Shown in pieces: positions 44,503 through 56,755 of a stretch of DNA of 64,000 nt. A program made the position numbers and the translations under genes. The notes beneath the pieces are model-generated. The model saw only the letters and a list, made by a program, of their open reading frames with translations, ran no database searches and was not told where the DNA came from. Source of the stretch: DAIDJD01 sp035485275 (lineage in GTDB: Bacteria; Oederibacteriota; JAJYGY01; DAIDJD01); assembly GCA_035485275.1 (NCBI GenBank), contig DATHOE010000034.1, positions 1 through 64,000 on the forward strand, given 5' to 3'. The stretch's first letter is position 1. Every line of letters starts with the position of its first letter.

Positions 44503-44531
44503 TTGCGTTTAGGTACGATGTACCTTATACT
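44503..44531 (+). promoter_or_regulatory. Promoter with internal operator for the second TA-like pair
   Basis: TTGCGT, 17-bp spacer, TATACT. The spacer holds a perfect inverted repeat AGGTAC-GAT-GTACCT (44511-44525), a natural operator for the helix-turn-helix protein of the pair. Confidence 0.65.
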
Positions 44532-44549
44532 TTGAGAGGAGAAAGGCTG

Positions 44550-44849
44550 ATGACGCCTGGAGACAGCCTCGAATACATCGAACCCGAAAGAGTGGGCCGC
44601 TTCTTAGAAAAGAATCTGGACGTCAGGAAAGCGATACAAGATGCCTATTCCAATGATCCGAATTGCCGGGACTCCAAAACATGGAGGTCGATCGGTAAGC
44701 GGTTGAAATTGGGTCGGCTGAAGATCGGCTCCGCAATTTACGAATGTTTGTTGCTTCGATATGAGAATCAGCGTGTCGCTATCGTCGCCGTGGTCCAAGG
44801 AGACTTGAAACAGCCGGACTTGGACTATTACGCTCGGCTTTTTGACTAA
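44550..44849 (+). CDS. Small protein, putative toxin of a toxin-antitoxin-like pair
   Basis: 99 residues, start ATG after AGGAGAAAGG. It is not confidently assigned to a family. It has an N-terminal helix region (YIEPERVGRFLEKNLDVRKAIQDAY), a basic middle (SIGKRLKLGRLKIGSAIYECLLLRY) and a hydrophobic strand VAIVAVVQGD. The order of a small protein followed within 11 nt by an XRE-type regulator, with an autoregulatory promoter upstream, is typical of HigBA-like modules. The toxin role is inference from context. Confidence 0.6.
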   Translation: MTPGDSLEYIEPERVGRFLEKNLDVRKAIQDAYSNDPNCRDSKTWRSIGKRLKLGRLKIGSAIYECLLLRYENQRVAIVAVVQGDLKQPDLDYYARLFD

Positions 44850-44860
44850 GGGGTGTGGCC

Positions 44861-45196
44861 ATGCGCCGTTTTAAAAGCAAGATGATTCTCGGATTGACCC
44901 CGATCTATGTGAAACAGGTGGCACAAGACCTCACGAAGTATGAGCGGACCGGCAAACTGGATCCGAAGCGTTTCAAGGTCGTCAGGGTAGTGGTGCCGGC
45001 TAAGCCCAAAGAAATCCGGGAAGTCCGCAAAGTCCTGGGTTTGGATAGGGCCAAACTGGCCCAAGTGTTGGGTGTCAGCGTCGAGACCATACGCTCTTAT
45101 GAGCAAGGGCGCCGCTCGCCGGATGGACCCGTGACAAAACTGCTGCGTTTTTTGAGCCGCTATCCCGCGTTGGTGTCCAAATTTGAAGCGGCCTAA
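44861..45196 (+). CDS. XRE-family HTH protein, putative antitoxin
   Basis: 111 residues from the ATG 7 nt after AAGGGG; an in-frame GTG 6 nt earlier is less well spaced. The C-terminal half, VRKVLGLDRAKLAQVLGVSV, then ETIRSYEQGRRSPDGPVTKLL, is a Cro/C1 helix-turn-helix like those of HigA/NadS antitoxins. The N-terminal half would bind the partner. Likely represses the upstream promoter. Confidence 0.82.
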   Translation: MRRFKSKMILGLTPIYVKQVAQDLTKYERTGKLDPKRFKVVRVVVPAKPKEIREVRKVLGLDRAKLAQVLGVSVETIRSYEQGRRSPDGPVTKLLRFLSRYPALVSKFEAA

Positions 45197-45222
45197 ACAA
45201 ACGTTTTATTAGGTACCATGGC

Positions 45223-45257
45223 GGCGGCGCCTCGTCGGCGCCGCCGGGCATTTTTTG
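45223..45257 (+). terminator. Intrinsic terminator after the second TA-like pair
   Basis: Perfect 9-bp stem GGCGGCGCC/GGCGCCGCC with loop TCGTC, then GGGCATTTTTT. It also separates the pair from the convergent pfp gene. Confidence 0.8.
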
Positions 45258-45266
45258 GGCCTCATC

Positions 45267-46931
45267 CTATTGCTTCGACTCCAGCGCCAAGGTGTCCGTG
45301 ATCTGGTCCGCGACTTCAGCGGGGCCCCAGTACTGGATGGCACCCGGGAAGAGGTAGGCGTCCTCGACCGCCCAGGCGGCCCGCTGCTTGGCGAAGGCCT
45401 TGAAGGGCTTGCCGTTGAGCTCCACCAGCGCCTTCTTGATCACCGGCTTGTCGGCCCCGTGCCGGCGCTCGATGTTCATGAGGCCGGTGATGGGGACGCC
45501 GCCGCAGTCCCACTGCTTGGCGGGCCTGGTCAGCTTCGAGACCGTGCTCATCACGCCCGTCAGGCCGGAGGCGGCCAGGAAGGCGGCGTTGTAGCCCAGG
45601 GCGTAGCAATAGTCCGAGTCGAAATTGCTGGGAAAGGCGCAGCGGCCCTCGTAGCCGAAGAAGTGGCCCACCGGGCTGAACTTGGCGACGCTGCGGCCCT
45701 CGCGTTTCATCGAGGCCAGCTTCTCCGACACCATGGCCATCAGCAGCTTCTCGGTCTCGATGCGGCTGACCTGCACGTTGCCGTGGGGGTCGCGTTCGTC
45801 CAGCATCTGGGCCTGGATGTCGCGGGGCAGGCTGCTGAAGGCCATCTTGCTCAGCGCGCCCAGGCGGCCCAGCACGAAGTCGATGCGCCCGTCGGAGCCC
45901 TGCAGGGAATTGAAGACCACGGCCTCCTTGGCCACCAGGTCGTTGAGCTCGTGGATGAGCGCCTTGATCTCGGGCACGAACTCCACCAGGCCCTCCGGCA
46001 CCAGGACCACGCCGTAGTTCTTCCCCTGCGCCGCGCGCGCGGCCACCGCGGCGGCGATCTCCTCGGCGATCTGGGACAGGGTCTGCTTCTTGGCGGCGAT
46101 CTCCTCGCTGATGAGGGCCACGTTGGGCCGGGTCTTCAGCGCGCATTCCAGGGCGATGTGGCTGGCGCTGCGTCCCATCAGCTTGATGAAGTGCCAGTAT
46201 TTCTTGGCGCTGAGGCAGTCGCGCTCCACGTTGCCGATCAGCTCGCCGTAGGTCTTGGTGGCGGTGTCGAAGCCGAAGCTGATCTCGATCTCCTCGGTCT
46301 TCAGGTCGCCGTCGATGGTCTTGGGGCAGCCGATGACCTGCAGGCCCATGCCGTTGGCGGCGAAGTATTCCGCCAGCACGGCCGCGTTGGTGTTGCTGTC
46401 GTCGCCGCCGACCACCACCAGGGTCCCCACGCCCAGCGCCTTCATGTTGGCGGCGCAGGCGTCGAACTGCTCCTGCGTCTCCAGCTTGGTGCGCCCGGAG
46501 CCGATGATGTCGAAGCCGCCGGTGTTGCGGTAGGCGTCGATCAGCTTGGCGTTGAGCTCCACGGTGCGCTTGTCCGTGATGCCGCTGGGCCCGCCCAGGA
46601 ATCCAATGAGCTTGTTCTTGGGGTTGAGCGCCTGCAGGGCGTCGAAGAGCCCGCTGAGGACGTTGTGCCCGCCCGGCGCCTGGCCCCCGGAGAGGACCAC
46701 CCCCACCTTCATGGCCTCGGTCCTGAGCGCCCCCTTTCCCTCCACAAAGCGCACCTCGCCCTGGCCGTAGGTGTTGGGGAACAGCTTTTTGATCGCGGCC
46801 GAATCCGAGGCGCTCTTGGAGGCCTTGCCGGTCTTGAGGGCGGTCTTCTTGCCCTTGCCGCGCAGGACGGCGGGAAGTTTGGGTGCGTACTTCAGGCGCT
46901 CTTCTTGGAGGGGGGACAAGGTCTGGGCCAC
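45267..46931 (-). CDS. pfp: Pyrophosphate-fructose 6-phosphate 1-phosphotransferase (long clade)
   Basis: 554 residues. Contains GGDDS (175-179), whose second Asp marks PPi use in place of ATP, PKTIDGD with Lys204, and LMGRSASHIALECAL. Length and sequence fit the long PFP clade of Chlamydiae, spirochaetes, Bacteroidota and the plant beta subunit. Catalyses reversible phosphorylation of fructose 6-phosphate. The Lys-rich segment at 24-46 is unusual. GTG start 5 nt after GAGG. With ppdK it points to PPi-dependent glycolysis. Confidence 0.95.
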   Translation of the reverse strand: MAQTLSPLQEERLKYAPKLPAVLRGKGKKTALKTGKASKSASDSAAIKKLFPNTYGQGEVRFVEGKGALRTEAMKVGVVLSGGQAPGGHNVLSGLFDALQALNPKNKLIGFLGGPSGITDKRTVELNAKLIDAYRNTGGFDIIGSGRTKLETQEQFDACAANMKALGVGTLVVVGGDDSNTNAAVLAEYFAANGMGLQVIGCPKTIDGDLKTEEIEISFGFDTATKTYGELIGNVERDCLSAKKYWHFIKLMGRSASHIALECALKTRPNVALISEEIAAKKQTLSQIAEEIAAAVAARAAQGKNYGVVLVPEGLVEFVPEIKALIHELNDLVAKEAVVFNSLQGSDGRIDFVLGRLGALSKMAFSSLPRDIQAQMLDERDPHGNVQVSRIETEKLLMAMVSEKLASMKREGRSVAKFSPVGHFFGYEGRCAFPSNFDSDYCYALGYNAAFLAASGLTGVMSTVSKLTRPAKQWDCGGVPITGLMNIERRHGADKPVIKKALVELNGKPFKAFAKQRAAWAVEDAYLFPGAIQYWGPAEVADQITDTLALESKQ

Positions 46932-46972
46932 GGAAACCTCAGGGTCGGGTGGGTAGATCGAAAAGGGCCGCC

Positions 46973-47001
46973 ATTTTAGTTTCCCGGCCCAATTTGCGCA
47001 A
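46973..47001 (-). promoter_or_regulatory. Promoter of pfp
   Basis: On the minus strand, TTGCGC, a 17-bp spacer and TAAAAT, 41 nt upstream of the GTG. Confidence 0.6.
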
Positions 47002-47108
47002 TGCCCGCCCTTCGAAAGCGCGCAATAGCGTCCGCGCGGGTGCCATCCCTGGCCTTGGGGAACGGTTATTTCCCGGCCCTAAAAGGGGTTTTCTTGGCCC
47101 TAGGCCTT

Positions 47109-47117
47109 TGCTATTAT
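47109..47117 (+). promoter_or_regulatory. Possible extended -10 promoter of glyQS
   Basis: TGCTATTAT fits the extended -10 pattern (TGnTATAAT), 39 nt before the glyQ ATG. No good -35 is present. Confidence 0.4.
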
Positions 47118-47156
47118 CGTCTCCCTTTCCAGGCCCCTACTTCCGGCTCACCAGCC

Positions 47157-48103
<947 letters not shown>

Positions 48104-48107
<4 letters not shown>

Positions 48108-50191
48108 GCAAGAACCTGCTGTTCGAGATCGGCGCCGAGGAGATCCCGGCGTCCTACATCGGCCCGGCCCTGGAGCAGATGCGGGCCGCGGCCCTGGCCT
48201 TCTTCGAGGAGCACCGCCTGACCCACGGCGCCCTGCGCTGCGAAGGCACGCCCCGGCGCCTGGCGCTCATGGTGGCAGACCTGCAGGAACGCCAGGAGGA
48301 CCGCAGCGAGGAAGTGATCGGCCCGCCGGTCAAGGCGGCCTACGGGCCGGACGGCCAGCCGACCCAGGTGGCCGCCGGCTTCGCCAAGGGCAGGGGCGTC
48401 GAGGTGGCGGACCTGGTCGTGAAGACCACCCCCAAGGGCGACTACGTCTTCGCCCATGTCCAGCAGGCCGGCCGCTACACCGTCGAGCTGCTGGAGGCCT
48501 GGCTGCCGCAGCTGCCGCAGAAGCTGGCCTTCCCCAAGAGCATGCGTTGGGGCGAGGGCGGCCCCCTGCGCTTCGCCCGCCCCATCAGCTGGCTTTGCGC
48601 CCTGTACGGGACGCGCACGCTGAAATTCGGCGTGGAGCACCTCCGCAGCGGGGCCTTCACGCAGGGGCACCGTTTCCTGGCGCCGTCCCCGATCCAGCTC
48701 AAGGACGCCTTGGAATACGAAAAGAAGCTGGCCCGCGCCCACGTCGTGCTGGGTCTCAAGCCCCGGCGCGAGGAGCTCCTGGCGCAGTTGGAGAAGGCCG
48801 CCAAGAAGTTCGGCCGCCTGGTGCGCGACGAGGAGCTGCTGGACGTGGTGGCCAACCTCCTGGAGAAGCCCTTCGCGTTCGCCGGGGAATTCGACCCGGC
48901 CTACCTGGTCCTGCCCAAGTCCGTGATCGTCAAGGTCCTGCGCGAGCACCAGTTCGCCTTCGCCGTGGAGCGCGAGGACGGCTCCCTGGCGCCGGTGTTC
49001 CTGGCCACCACCAACGGCATCGAGAGGAACCTGGCCGCCATCCGAGAAGGCAACGCGCGCGTGGTGCGGGCCCGGCTCGAGGACGCCAAGTTCTTCTACA
49101 CCGAGGACCAGAAGAGCTCCCTGGAGCAGCGCCGCGAGGACCTGGAGGCCGTCGTCTGGCACGAGAAGCTGGGCAGCGTGTACGAGCGCGTGGAGCGCCT
49201 GGAGTCCCTGGCCGGCTGGATCGCCGAGCGCCTGGCCCCGGAGGCCAAGGCCGACGCGTCCCGCGCCGCGCGGCTTTGCAAGAGCGACCTGGTCACGCTC
49301 ATGGTCGGCGAAAAGGAGTTCACCAGCCTGCAGGGCGAGATGGGCGGCGTCTACGCCCGCCTGGGCGGGGAGAACCCGGCCGTGAGCCAGGCCATCGCGG
49401 AACACTACCGCCCCCGTTTCGCCGGGGACGAGCCGCCCCTCAGCCCGGCGGGGCGCTGCGTGGCCCTGGCCGACAAGATGGACGAGCTGGTGGGCAGCTT
49501 CGGCATCGGGCTCATCCCCAGCGGCAGCCAGGACCCCTACGCCCTGCGGCGCAAGGCCAGCGGCGTGGTGACCCTGCTCAAGGTCAACGCCCTGGGAACG
49601 CCCCTGTCGCTGAGCGACCTGGCCGAGGCCGCCATCCACCTCTACCCGGCCGGGCGCTTCAGCGCGCCCGCCGCGGAGCACCGGACCCAGCTCATGGACT
49701 TCTTCAGGGCCCGCCTGGAGAACGCCCTGTCGGAGGCCGGCTACGAAAGCTCGCTGGTGTCGGCCGTGTCGTCCTCGCGCTCCGAATGGGTGGCCGAGGC
49801 CTTCCTCCGGGCCGAGGCCCTGCGCCGGGTCATGGACACGGACGGCTTCCCGCTGGCCGTACAGGCCTTCAGCCGGGTCACCAACATCCTCGACAAGGCC
49901 GGCGAGACGCGGCCCGTGCGGGAGGACCTGCTCGCCGAAGGCCCCGAGAAGACCCTGTGGGAGCGCTACCTGGCGGCCCGGCCGGTCATCGAACGCCACT
50001 GCGGCCAGGGCGCCTATGTGCAGGCCTTCGAGGCCATGGCCGCCCTGCGCAACCCCATCGACGCCTTCTTCAACGACGTGCTGGTGATGGCCGAGGACCC
50101 CTCGGTGCGCGTGAACCGCCTGTCGCTGCTGGCCCAGATGGCGCGCACCATCGGGCTGATCGCCGATTTCAGGAAGCTCGTGAAACGCTAG
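48104..50191 (+). CDS. glyS: Glycyl-tRNA synthetase beta subunit
   Basis: 695 residues. NLLFEIGAEEIPASYIGPALEQM start, FPKSMRWGEGGPLRFARPISWL, an HD-like region (LVTLMVGEKEFTSLQGEMGGVYA), and a C-terminal anticodon-binding part with FFNDVLVMAEDPSVRVNRLSLLAQM. GTG start overlapping the glyQ stop, so the subunits are co-translated. Confidence 0.97.
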
Positions 50192-50204
50192 GACGCAATT
50201 CGGA

Positions 50205-50232
50205 TCGGGCCTTCGTCAGACGGCCTTTTTTA
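50205..50232 (+). terminator. Weak terminator-like hairpin after glyS
   Basis: GGCC...GGCC pairing around a 10-nt loop followed by seven T. The stem is only 4 bp, so termination would be partial at best. Confidence 0.3.
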
Positions 50233-50249
50233 TCATAGGAGACCTGAGC

Positions 50250-52985
<2,736 letters not shown>

Positions 52986-53066
52986 GGACAGAGGTTTTTT
53001 TGGGACCTTGGGGGGCCTCCAGTCGTCTATGCGATGGGGGCCCCCTTGCTTTGGGGCGGAAAGTAG

Positions 53067-53095
53067 TTGAAAATAAATTTCAATTAGACTAGTTT
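53067..53095 (+). promoter_or_regulatory. Promoter overlapped by Fur/Zur-like box before exbB
   Basis: TTGAAA, 17-bp spacer, TAGTTT. The box TGAAAATAAATTTCA (53068-53082, 7-1-7 inverted repeat) covers the -35, as expected for repression by a Fur-family regulator. It matches the Fur 15-mer TGATAATnATTATCA at 12 of 14 positions. Confidence 0.65.
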
Positions 53096-53135
53096 AGCTC
53101 CCTTCCTTGACGCGGAATCCGATTCTGGAGACACC

Positions 53136-53756
53136 ATGATTGACCTGTTCCTGAAAATCGCGCTTTTCGGCGACATCTGGGTGCTTTACATACTCCTGGC
53201 CGCCAGCGTCCTGTCGCTGGCCGTCATGGTCGACCGTTGGCGCGCCTTCAGCGCCCAGCGCGGCGACCTCGCGGAGCTGATGGACGGGCTGGCCGCCAAG
53301 CTGGAGGCCCATGACGTCAAAGGCGCGGCGGAGCTCGCCGAGGCCAGCCCGAGGGTGGAGGCGCGGGTGGCCCTGGAGGGCCTGCGCAACTTCCCCAAGG
53401 GGCCCGCCTCGGTGGAGGAGGTCATGGCCTCCCGCTGGCTGCGCGAGCGCCTGAAGCTGGACAAGCGCCTCATCGTGCTGAGCACCCTGGGGAACAACGC
53501 CCCCTTCATCGGCCTTTTCGGCACCGTGCTGGGCATCATCAAGGCCTTCAACGACCTGGCCGCCAGCGGCCAGAGCGGCGTGGCCGTGGTCATGGCCGGC
53601 ATCTCCTCGGCCCTCGTGGCCACCGCCTTCGGCATCCTGGTGGCCATCCCGGCCGTGGTGGCGAACAACTACTTCGTGTCCCGCCTGAAGCAGATGCAGG
53701 CCAACACCGAGAGCCTGCGCGGCGTCCTGCTGGCATACCTCAAGTCCGAGAAATAA
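53136..53756 (+). CDS. exbB: ExbB/TolQ/MotA-type proton channel protein
   Basis: 206 residues. One N-terminal helix (about 14-30) and a pair of helices in GNNAPFIGLFGTVLGIIKAFNDLA and VATAFGILVAIPAVVANNYFV, the family's proton-channel helices. Inner-membrane part of the ExbB-ExbD-TonB motor that energises outer-membrane receptors. CTGGAG precedes the ATG. First gene of a three-gene operon. Confidence 0.92.
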   Translation: MIDLFLKIALFGDIWVLYILLAASVLSLAVMVDRWRAFSAQRGDLAELMDGLAAKLEAHDVKGAAELAEASPRVEARVALEGLRNFPKGPASVEEVMASRWLRERLKLDKRLIVLSTLGNNAPFIGLFGTVLGIIKAFNDLAASGQSGVAVVMAGISSALVATAFGILVAIPAVVANNYFVSRLKQMQANTESLRGVLLAYLKSEK

Positions 53757-53766
53757 GGGGGTCCCT

Positions 53767-54168
53767 ATGCAAAGCGGCGGCGGAGACGACGACCTGGTCC
53801 AGGGCATCAACGTGACGCCCCTGGTGGACATCACGCTGGTCCTGCTGATCATCTTCATGGTCACGGCGACCTTCGTGACCGAACAGGGCCTGAAGGTGAC
53901 CCTGCCCAAGGCCGCGACGGTGGAGATGCCGCCCACCCCGGCCCTCACCGTGGTCGTGGGCAAGGGCGGCCAGATGCGGCTGATGAAGCTGTCCGTGGAC
54001 ATGGCGGGGCTCAAGGCCAACCTGGAGAACGAGGTCCGGCTCAACCGCAACGTGAAGGTCCTGATCAAGGCCGACAAGGACCTCACCTACGGCCAGGTCG
54101 CGGCGGTGCTGGACACGGTCAAATCCGCGGGCATCGAGCGCTGCGCCCTGGCCATGGACAAGCAGTGA
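53767..54168 (+). CDS. exbD: ExbD/TolR-type biopolymer transport protein
   Basis: 133 residues. INVTPLVDITLVLLIIFMVTA contains the single membrane helix with the essential proton-carrying Asp21; the rest is the periplasmic ExbD/TolR fold. AAGGGGGTCCCT precedes the ATG. It starts 10 nt after exbB. Confidence 0.93.
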   Translation: MQSGGGDDDLVQGINVTPLVDITLVLLIIFMVTATFVTEQGLKVTLPKAATVEMPPTPALTVVVGKGGQMRLMKLSVDMAGLKANLENEVRLNRNVKVLIKADKDLTYGQVAAVLDTVKSAGIERCALAMDKQ

Positions 54169-54169
54169 C

Positions 54170-54781
54170 ATGAAGCTGGACTTCAGGGGGGCCGTCATCC
54201 TTTCCATCGCCGCCCACGCCGTGTGCTACGGCGGCGGCTACGGCTGGATGGCCTGGCAGCGCAGCCACTTCGACGCCATGGACATAGACCTGAGCCGCTC
54301 CAGCCTCATGCCCTTGCCGCCCCACATGGGGACCTACGTGCCCAAGCCGCCGGAGGAATGGTATGTGGGCGACGTCCGCAGGCTGGCTCCGCGCCCCCTG
54401 CCGCCCCCGCTCAAAGCCGTGGCCAAGCCGGCGGAGGAGGAGGGCGAGGTGGCCCCGCCCTGCCCCCCGCCCTGCCCCAGCGAATGGGCCTCCTCGGCCC
54501 AGTCCGTGCAGAAGCCGCAGTGGACGGACGGCATGATCACGGAGGACGACTACCCGCAGGAGGCCCGCTACAAGAACATCACCGGCCTGGTGGTGGTCCA
54601 GGTCTCGATCGACACCCAGGGGGTCGTGAGGGACGTGAAGCTGCTGCAGGGAAGCGACCCGCTTTTGAACGACAAAACGCTGGAAAAACTCCGGCAGGCC
54701 CGGTTCAGCCCCTGCATCGACGCCGCCGGGCAGCCCTTCCCCTGCACCTTGCGCCTGCCCATCAATTGGACCTTGGAATAA
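54170..54781 (+). CDS. tonB: TonB-family energy transducer
   Basis: 203 residues. N-terminal membrane helix (about 8-28), Pro-rich periplasmic spacer (about 48-110, including PPCPPPCPSE with two Cys), and a C-terminal TonB domain: DYPQEARYKNITGLVVVQVSIDTQG, then LNDKTLEKLRQARFSP. Two more Cys follow in SPCIDAAGQPFPC, which could form disulphides. It starts 1 nt after exbD. Likely partner of the two receptors downstream. Confidence 0.88.
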   Translation: MKLDFRGAVILSIAAHAVCYGGGYGWMAWQRSHFDAMDIDLSRSSLMPLPPHMGTYVPKPPEEWYVGDVRRLAPRPLPPPLKAVAKPAEEEGEVAPPCPPPCPSEWASSAQSVQKPQWTDGMITEDDYPQEARYKNITGLVVVQVSIDTQGVVRDVKLLQGSDPLLNDKTLEKLRQARFSPCIDAAGQPFPCTLRLPINWTLE

Positions 54782-54882
54782 TCAGGGGGAGGCTTCCGGC
54801 GGGCGCCGTTCGTGCGTTCCAATTTTATCCGCAAGGGTTGAGGTCCATGGCCGCCCGCTGGACGGCGGCGCCCCCTGGGAGC

Positions 54883-55533
54883 CTAGGCCTTGCCGTCCCG
54901 GAGCGGCCGTTTCGCGACGGCGATCATTGATTTCGCCAGGAGCGGCAGGCGCCCCACCCGGTGGAATTCTATGTCCGTGAAACCGGTCTCCGCAAGCAGG
55001 GCGCCCAGCGTGTTCTCGGACCAAAACTTGATGTGCCCGTTGTCCCACAGGGCCGTGAAATGGCTGTCCGATTTCCCGGAGATCGCGATGGCGAGGTTCT
55101 TGAAGTAGCCGTGGAAGGGGGTGGACAGGATCGCCGTCCCTCCGGGAAGCGTCAGCTCGTAGCAATTTTTTGCGAAGGCCCTCGGGTCATAGAGGTGCTC
55201 GATGACTTCCAGGCTCAGCACCACGTCAAAACGGCCGTACTTGTTTTCCAAAGGGTCATAAGCCGACCCCAGCTGCAGGTCCAAATGGGGGTAGGCCGCG
55301 CGCGCCCGGGCGATGCCCTCCTCGCTCAGGTCCACGCCCGACACGTTCCATCCCTTTTGGGCGAGCCAGGCGGCGACGCTCCCGTTGCCGCAGCCGAGGT
55401 CGAAAATCTTTTTGTCGCCGTCCGGGCTACGCACCGACTCGATGATTTTGGCCAATTTCGGCAGCAAATAGGCGTGAGCGGTTCCGCATTCCGCGTCGTC
55501 CCAAGCAAATGCCTTGGCGGATATTTCACTCAT
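54883..55533 (-). CDS. Class I SAM-dependent methyltransferase
   Basis: 216 residues. Motif I IFDLGCGNGSVAAWLAQKG, acidic residue in GVDLSEE, motif FDVVLSLEVIEHLYDP and LPGGTAILSTPFHGY. Resembles UbiG-like and sugar- or lipid-modifying methyltransferases; substrate unknown. Convergent with tonB across a 101-bp gap without a clear terminator. Confidence 0.88.
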   Translation of the reverse strand: MSEISAKAFAWDDAECGTAHAYLLPKLAKIIESVRSPDGDKKIFDLGCGNGSVAAWLAQKGWNVSGVDLSEEGIARARAAYPHLDLQLGSAYDPLENKYGRFDVVLSLEVIEHLYDPRAFAKNCYELTLPGGTAILSTPFHGYFKNLAIAISGKSDSHFTALWDNGHIKFWSENTLGALLAETGFTDIEFHRVGRLPLLAKSMIAVAKRPLRDGKA

Positions 55534-55882
55534 CGCTGTTCTCCGATATATTCCGTTGTGTGTGCGGACCCTGGGATGCGCAACTTTAACACGGGGGATT
55601 CCCTGGGGCTATCAGGCCTTTGACATCGCCGCCGGGCAACTTCGCTGGGCGGACCTGCGCGGGGAGGGAAGGGCGGGAGCCGGGCAGCGCCCGCGGACCC
55701 GGATCACGGTCCGGGCGTGCCGCGGCCCAAGCAGGCTCTTCGTCAAGCAAGGGCAGGCGTTTTTCCGGACCCACTGCCCAAAAAAGGAAGTCCGCGGGCG
55801 GAGCCTGGAATAGTTTGCGGGCGCGGACGCGGCGGATCGCTTAAAATAGTCTTAGGTGGGGATATTGGACTTGGAGGCTCCC
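55534..55882. other. Intergenic region between two methyltransferase genes
   Basis: 349 bp between divergently transcribed genes. It should hold promoters in both directions, but no convincing -35/-10 pair was identified; TTAAAAT (55841-55847) is a possible -10 for the rightward gene. Open frames here are GC-driven and have no coding signature. Confidence 0.4.
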
Positions 55883-56608
55883 ATGGAGGATTCCAAGGGT
55901 ACACCGAAATACGGATGGGACGGTTCGCCGTACAGGCTGGGGCTTTTTCTGGCGGTGACCCTGGGCGGCGCATCCTGGTTGACGGCGTCTCCCGGGATTT
56001 TTTTGAGACTTGCGGGTTACACCCTTTTGTTGTGCGGCCTGCTCATGTGCGCCGAGGCCGCCGTCTGGATCTTCTACGTCCAACGGGGCAAGTTCCTCCG
56101 CCGCGACAGGATGCTCGCCATGATCGACTGGACGGGCGACGAGCGCGTGCTCGACGTGGGCACCGGAAGGGGCCTGCTGATGATTGGGGCGGCCAAGAAG
56201 CTCACCCGCGGGACGAGCGTGGGCATCGACATCTGGAGCGCCGACGACATGCTGAACAATTCCCACGCCGCCACCATGAGGAACGCGGTGCTCGAGGGGG
56301 TCCTCAACAGGATCGAGATCAAGGACGAGGACGCGCGGCGCATGAGCTTCGCGGACGCCAGCTTCGACGTGGTGCTGTCGAACCTCTGCATCCACAACAT
56401 CCCGTCCAAGGAGGGCCGCGACAAGGCCTGCCGCGAAATCGCCAGGGTGCTGAAACCCGGGGGGGTCGCCCTGATATCCGACCTCCTCTTCACGGACCAC
56501 TATCACCGTGTCTTCGAAGAGGAGGGGATGGCGGTGACGGCCGTGCAGCCGCCTTTTTGGGAAGCCTGTTTCCCGGGCCAAAGGATTTTGAAGGCGGTCA
56601 AAGCCTGA
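55883..56608 (+). CDS. Membrane-anchored class I methyltransferase
   Basis: 241 residues from the ATG 5 nt after GGAGG; an in-frame GTG 27 nt earlier lacks a site. Two hydrophobic helices (about 19-55) precede a methyltransferase domain. Its motifs are VLDVGTGRGLLMIGAAKKL, GIDIWSADDMLNNS, FDVVLSNLCIHNIPSKEGRDKA and LKPGGVALISDLL. The latter resembles UbiE/COQ5-type enzymes; substrate unknown, probably a membrane-bound lipid or quinone. Confidence 0.85.
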   Translation: MEDSKGTPKYGWDGSPYRLGLFLAVTLGGASWLTASPGIFLRLAGYTLLLCGLLMCAEAAVWIFYVQRGKFLRRDRMLAMIDWTGDERVLDVGTGRGLLMIGAAKKLTRGTSVGIDIWSADDMLNNSHAATMRNAVLEGVLNRIEIKDEDARRMSFADASFDVVLSNLCIHNIPSKEGRDKACREIARVLKPGGVALISDLLFTDHYHRVFEEEGMAVTAVQPPFWEACFPGQRILKAVKA

Positions 56609-56684
56609 ATGGATCAGGCGAAGCCCCTCCGGCGGTAAAGGCCATCGCAGGGGAGTTTTTTTTAGGATCTGTTTCATTTCATAC

Positions 56685-56734
56685 TTGACTAATTTGTATT
56701 GAATAGACTATTTTGACATTGCAAATCAAAATCA
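56685..56734 (+). promoter_or_regulatory. Promoter and Fur-like box of the first TonB-dependent receptor
   Basis: TTGACT, 18-bp spacer, TATTTT (56709-56714), followed by the box TGCAAATCAAAATCA (56720-56734), a 7-1-7 arrangement matching the Fur consensus at 10 of 14 positions. The box lies around the predicted transcription start. This is the weakest of the four metal-regulon boxes. Confidence 0.5.
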
Positions 56735-56755
56735 TGATCTTATCTAGGAGCCTTT

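Noticed and set aside
52986..53066. Terminator after ppdK
   Set aside because: There are G- and C-runs that can pair, but the T-run precedes rather than follows the pairing and no clean hairpin forms.
55534..55882. Short open frames between the two methyltransferase genes
   Set aside because: No ribosome-binding sites, no start giving a plausible protein, and composition typical of non-coding GC-rich DNA.
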